From assembly GCA_025698895.1 (NCBI GenBank), contig JAILWO010000002.1, positions 682,001 through 746,000 on the forward strand: a stretch of DNA of 64,000 bases, in the 5' to 3' direction. Source of the DNA: Rhizobiaceae bacterium (GTDB lineage Bacteria > Pseudomonadota > Alphaproteobacteria > Rhizobiales > Rhizobiaceae). Below, one piece after another: positions 60,360 through 64,000 of this stretch. The notes below the pieces were generated by a model. That model did no database searches. It was not told the origin of the DNA and saw only the letters and a list, made by a program, of their open reading frames with translations. Within the stretch, counting starts at the first letter, position 1. Every line of letters begins with the position of its first letter. The position numbers were made by a program, and so were the translations under genes.

Positions 60360-61523
60360 CTATTCCGCCTTTTCTGGCTCGAAGATCGCGATCTTCCGAT
60401 TGTGGAACTTCAGCGCGATCTCGCCCCTCACCAGATTGATCGCCCGCTCGCCGAACACCTCGCGGCGCCAGCCGTGAAGCGCCGGCACGTCCGCGTCGGC
60501 GCCCTCGGCCGCGATCCGGTCGATATCGTCGCTCGAGGCGAGCATCTTGGCCGCCACGCCATGGTCTTCCGCCACCATGCGCAACAGCACCTTCAGAAGC
60601 TCGGCCGCCGCGCCGGCGCCCTCGGGCGAGGGAACATGCCTCGGCGGCCGCGGCATCTGCTCCTTGGGCAGCGACAGCGCGGCGTTGATGGCGGCCAGCA
60701 GCCCCTGCGCCTGGCCCGAGCGTTCCCAGCCGCGGGGCGTGGTGCGCAGCCGGCCGAGTGCTTCGGCGTCACGCGGCTGCTGCTGCGCGATCTCGTAGAT
60801 CTGGTCGTCCTTGATGATGCGGCCGCGCGGCACGTTGCGTTCGCGTGCCTCGCGCTCCCGCCAGGCGGCGACCTCGCGCATCACGGCCAGTTCCTGCGGC
60901 TTCTTCAGCCGCATCTTCAGCCGCTTCCATGCGTCTTCCGGATCGGGATCGTAGGTCTCGCGGCTGGTCAGAACCGCCATTTCCTCGTTGAGCCACTCGG
61001 CGCGGCCCTCGCGCTCCAGCTCTGTCTTGAGATAGAGATAGATGTCGACCAGATGCGTCACGTCGGCCAGCGCATAGGAAAGCTGCTTGTCCGACAGCGG
61101 CCGGCGGCGCCAGTCGGTGAAGCGCGACGACTTGTCGATATGATTGCCGGTGACCTTCTGGACGAGCTGGTCGTAGCTGACGCTGTCCCCGAAGCCGCAC
61201 ACCATCGCGGCCACCTGCGTGTCGAAGACCGGATGCGGGATCAGCCCGCCCAGATGATGCACGATCTCGATATCCTGGCGCGCGGCATGGAAGACCTTCG
61301 TCACGCGTTCGTCGCCCATGAGATCGAAGAACGGTTTGAGATCCAGGCCGGCGGCGAGCGGATCGACCAGCGCCGTCACGCCGGGGGCCGCCATCTGAAT
61401 GAGGCATAGCTCCGGCCAATAGGTCGTCTCGCGGATGAATTCCGTGTCGACCGTGACGAATTCGGATTTCGAGAGGTCCGCGACGCCCGCGGCGAGTTCG
61501 GAAGAGCTTGTTATCAAATGCAT
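60360..61523 (-). CDS. rnd: Ribonuclease D
   Basis: A 387-residue 3'-5' exoribonuclease of the DEDD family. The exonuclease motifs are FVTVDTEFIRE, ARQDIEIVHHLG and the YALADVTH segment. An HRDC domain follows (about 210-290, REREARERNVPRGRIIKDDQI). It trims tRNA precursors. It starts 32 bases downstream of the MFS stop on the same strand, but is probably an independent gene. Confidence 0.93.
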   Translation of the reverse strand: MHLITSSSELAAGVADLSKSEFVTVDTEFIRETTYWPELCLIQMAAPGVTALVDPLAAGLDLKPFFDLMGDERVTKVFHAARQDIEIVHHLGGLIPHPVFDTQVAAMVCGFGDSVSYDQLVQKVTGNHIDKSSRFTDWRRRPLSDKQLSYALADVTHLVDIYLYLKTELEREGRAEWLNEEMAVLTSRETYDPDPEDAWKRLKMRLKKPQELAVMREVAAWREREARERNVPRGRIIKDDQIYEIAQQQPRDAEALGRLRTTPRGWERSGQAQGLLAAINAALSLPKEQMPRPPRHVPSPEGAGAAAELLKVLLRMVAEDHGVAAKMLASSDDIDRIAAEGADADVPALHGWRREVFGERAINLVRGEIALKFHNRKIAIFEPEKAE

Positions 61524-61554
61524 GAAAGGTCTTTTCCAGCCGGCGCGGACTTCG

Positions 61555-62793
61555 TCAAGCGCGAGGTGATCTGCCGCCGTTTCGGCGGGCCAGCCGGGCG
61601 AAGATCGGCGAGGTCCTCAAAAGCGCAATGAAGCGCCCGCGCCGGTCGGCCGGCACGCCGGGCCGCGCGCCCATGCGCCAGAAGATGACGCCGATCAGCA
61701 CCGCATAGACAAAGGCCGAGAACAGGAACAGCGAATGCGGGCCGGATATCTCCATCACCGCCGACGCCGCGAACGGGCCGCATATCGCGCCGAACGAATA
61801 AAAGAGCATCAGCGCGGCGTTGACGAGCACGAATTCCGACTTGCCGGCATGGTCGTTGGCGTGGGCGGCCGACAGTGAAAACAGCGGCATGGCGAAAGCC
61901 CCGAACACGAAAACGAACCCGAAATTCGCGAGCCGCGATTCGCCGGCCATCAGCGAGAGCGCCAGCGCCGCGAGCATGGCGGCGGCGCTCGTCGCCAGCA
62001 GCACCTTGCGCCGGTCCCAGCGGTCCGAAAGTTGGCCCAGCGGATACTGGATGACCGCCCCGCCGATGATCGAGACGCTGACGAAGGTGGCGACGTCGGT
62101 GACCGAAAGCCCGATGTCCTGCGCATAGACCGGCGAAAGGGTGCGGAAGGCGGAATTGGTCATGCCGACCGCGATGCAGGCGATGGCAGCGAGCGGCGAG
62201 ATCGCCCAGGCGCGTTTCAGGTCCAGCTTGACGTCGTCGGGCGGCGTCGGGTTGGAGCGGTCGCCAAGCGAGACCGGCACCAGCGACACCGTGATCATGA
62301 TCGCCATCACGGCGAAGATGGTGAAGTCATAGGCGCCGAACAGCGGGATCATGAACTGCGCGCCGGTCACCGCGCCGAGGTCGATGATGCGGTAGAAGGC
62401 CAGCACCCGCGCCCGGTCCTTGTTGGCGACGCCGGAATTCATCCAGCTTTCCATCACGGTGAACAGGCCCGCGAAGCAGAAGCCCGACAGGAAGCGCACC
62501 ACCGTCCATGTCACCGGGTCTATGGCGATCGCCATGATCAGCGTGCCTGCCGCCGCCAGCGCCGCCAGCGCGGAGAAGGCCCGGATATGGCCGACGGCGC
62601 GGATCATGCGCACGATGACGAGGCATCCCAGCAGGAACCCCGCGAAATAGGCCGTGCCGATGAAGCCGATCAGCGCCGGCGAAAACCCCTCGGCCGCGCC
62701 GCGCAGCGCGATCAGCGTGCCTTGCAGCCCGTTGCCTCCGAGCAGGATGCCTGCGGCGACGAGCAGAGGGATGAGGGGCCGTATCGAGGACAA
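61555..62793 (-). CDS. MFS transporter (YcaD/UMF-like)
   Basis: A 412-residue major facilitator with about twelve helices and the loop DRWDRRKVLLATS. The N-terminal helix reads IRPLIPLLVAAGILLGGNG. It is a metabolite exporter or importer of the YcaD-like group; the substrate is unknown. No ATG suits the homologous start. TTG at 62793 is the best guess, so the exact N-terminus is uncertain; upstream in-frame sequence is arginine-rich and non-homologous in character. Confidence 0.78.
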   Translation of the reverse strand: MSSIRPLIPLLVAAGILLGGNGLQGTLIALRGAAEGFSPALIGFIGTAYFAGFLLGCLVIVRMIRAVGHIRAFSALAALAAAGTLIMAIAIDPVTWTVVRFLSGFCFAGLFTVMESWMNSGVANKDRARVLAFYRIIDLGAVTGAQFMIPLFGAYDFTIFAVMAIMITVSLVPVSLGDRSNPTPPDDVKLDLKRAWAISPLAAIACIAVGMTNSAFRTLSPVYAQDIGLSVTDVATFVSVSIIGGAVIQYPLGQLSDRWDRRKVLLATSAAAMLAALALSLMAGESRLANFGFVFVFGAFAMPLFSLSAAHANDHAGKSEFVLVNAALMLFYSFGAICGPFAASAVMEISGPHSLFLFSAFVYAVLIGVIFWRMGARPGVPADRRGRFIALLRTSPIFARLARRNGGRSPRA

Positions 62794-62928
62794 GGCGCGA
62801 ACCGTGGGGCGTCTCCAGCCCTTTAGGCGACATGCCGCCGTCGCGCCATCCTCCAGCCGGGGCCGATGCTGGGCCAGCCGCGCCACGCGCCGGTCGCGGC
62901 CGAGGGGCAGGGCCTTCCTCCGCTCGCC

Positions 62929-62957
62929 TTGACAAATCGGCCTGTTGGTGTGCTTTT
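62929..62957 (+). promoter_or_regulatory. Weak candidate promoter of aspS
   Basis: CTTGACA (62928-62934) is a good alphaproteobacterial -35 element. At 17-base spacing the -10 position reads GCTTTT, a poor match. It lies about 60 bases before aspS. Confidence 0.28.
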
Positions 62958-63013
62958 CGCGCGACTTTTCGAGCCGCTTCGCCGGCCAAGCTCTCCAGAC
63001 CGGACAAGACGAC

Positions 63014-64000
63014 ATGCATCGCTATCGCAGCCACACCTGCGCCGCCCTGAAGAAATCCGATGTCGGCCAGGCCGTGCGCCTGTCGGGCTGGGTCCATCGC
63101 GTGCGCGACCATGGCGGCCTGCTCTTCATCGACCTGCGCGACCACTACGGCCTCACCCAGATCGTGGCGGACCCGGATTCGCCTGCCTTCAGGACGGCCG
63201 AGACCGTGCGCGGCGAATGGGTCATCCGCGTCGACGGCGAGGTCAAGGCACGCACCGCCGAGACCGTGAACCCCAACCTGCCGACCGGCGAGATCGAGGT
63301 CTTCGCGCGCGACATGGAAGTGCTGTCGGCGGCGAAGGAACTGCCGCTTCCCGTCTTCGGCGAGCCGGACTATCCCGAGGACATCCGCCTCAGATACCGC
63401 TTCCTCGACCTGCGCCGCGATACGCTGCACAGGAACATCGTGGCGCGCACCAGGGTGATCGGCGAAATGCGCGCGCGCATGGGCGAGGCCGGCTTCACCG
63501 AATATTCCACGCCGATCCTGACGGCTTCCTCGCCCGAAGGGGCGCGCGATTTCCTGGTGCCGTCGCGGCTGCACGAGGGCAAGTTCTACGCGCTGCCGCA
63601 GGCGCCGCAGATCTACAAGCAGCTCATCATGGTGTCGGGCTTCGACCGTTACTTCCAGATCGCGCCCTGCTTCCGCGACGAGGACCCGCGCGCCGACCGG
63701 CTGCCGGGCGAGTTCTACCAGCTCGACCTGGAAATGAGCTTCGTGGAGCAGGAGGACGTGTTCCAGACCATGGAACCCGTCATGCGCGGCATCTTCGAGA
63801 AATTCGCCGGCGGCAAGCCGGTGACGCAGAGCTTTCCGCGCATTCCCTATGACGAGGCGATCCGCAAATACGGCACCGACAAGCCCGATCTCAGGAACCC
63901 GATCGTCATGGAGGCGGTCTCGGATCACTTCCGCGGTTCCGGCTTCAAGGTCTTCGCCAACATCCTGGCGACTGATCCGAAGGCCGAGGTCTGGGCGATC
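63014..64000 (+). CDS. aspS: Aspartyl-tRNA synthetase, 5' part (runs off the window)
   Basis: 329 codons are visible and the frame continues past the end. The N-terminal OB-fold anticodon-binding domain ([41 protein letters not shown]) precedes the class II catalytic core: [10 protein letters not shown] (motif 1 area), [47 protein letters not shown]. In alphaproteobacteria this enzyme is often non-discriminating, charging tRNA-Asn as well. Divergent from the MFS gene. Confidence 0.95.
   Translation, partial: MHRYRSHTCAALKKSDVGQAVRLSGWVHRVRDHGGLLFIDLRDHYGLTQIVADPDSPAFRTAETVRGEWVIRVDGEVKARTAETVNPNLPTGEIEVFARDMEVLSAAKELPLPVFGEPDYPEDIRLRYRFLDLRRDTLHRNIVARTRVIGEMRARMGEAGFTEYSTPILTASSPEGARDFLVPSRLHEGKFYALPQAPQIYKQLIMVSGFDRYFQIAPCFRDEDPRADRLPGEFYQLDLEMSFVEQEDVFQTMEPVMRGIFEKFAGGKPVTQSFPRIPYDEAIRKYGTDKPDLRNPIVMEAVSDHFRGSGFKVFANILATDPKAEVWAI

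Noticed and set aside
1-64000. CRISPR arrays, insertion sequences, rRNA genes and replication origins
   Set aside because: No evenly spaced repeats, transposase motifs, rRNA segments or DnaA-box clusters were seen.

Overview
The window looks like chromosomal DNA from a GC-rich alphaproteobacterium of the Rhizobiales, close to the Phyllobacteriaceae (Mesorhizobium, Pseudaminobacter, Aquamicrobium type). The evidence is the porins with the rhizobial N-terminus, a complete soxVWXYZABCD order, an AapJQMP general amino-acid transporter, a BigR/Blh sulfur module, and DUF917/hydantoinase genes with a dipeptide transporter. Placement rests on recognised families and gene order, not on a phylogeny.

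Layout. (1) 1-8743: thiosulfate-oxidising Sox system soxV-W-X-Y-Z-A-B-C-D plus a periplasmic DsrE-like gene. AT-rich elements lie before soxV, soxB and soxC, a palindrome before soxX, and a terminator-like hairpin between soxA and soxB. A degraded haem-c gene piece, possibly soxE, follows. (2) 9188-18561: two porins, a HisC-like aminotransferase, an OmpV-type protein, a persulfide/sulfide response module (blh, bigR, two half-size YeeE/YedE genes, and a divergent full-size YeeE/YedE transporter) and a serine hydrolase. (3) 18993-26660: an accessory-looking segment beside tRNA-Ser(GCU). It has a small secreted protein behind four phased 11-bp repeats, a SARP/TPR regulator, and a 1552-residue cytochrome P450 - membrane hairpin - DyP peroxidase fusion, followed by an orphan P450 N-terminal fragment. 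(4) 26661-37683: a MalT/LuxR-like regulator, dipeptide-type ABC transporter, hydantoinase-like protein, two DUF917 proteins and a substrate-binding protein. These probably form a catabolic operon for a cyclic amide or modified peptide. (5) 37787-43769: nine same-strand genes for membrane and secreted proteins (TMEM43-like, two DUF1176-like, AIM24-like with a frameshift, OB-fold-like, lipoprotein). No described system with this gene set is known to me. (6) 43923-46926: a translationally coupled triad of molybdopterin-fold periplasmic protein, histidine kinase and response regulator. (7) 47362-64000: AraC regulator, cystathionine beta-lyase, aapJQMP, FAD monooxygenase, zinc-finger protein, ppk-ppx, AlaE exporter, RNase D, MFS transporter and the 5' part of aspS.

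How the parts fit. Regions 1 and 2 form a sulfur block. Sox oxidises thiosulfate in the periplasm, SoxV/W feed it reductant, and the BigR-controlled dioxygenase and YeeE/YedE carriers handle persulfides and sulfur uptake. The best candidates for undescribed biology are the P450-DyP fusion with its SARP regulator, the TMEM43/AIM24/DUF1176 envelope cluster, and the molybdopterin-fold/kinase/regulator triad.
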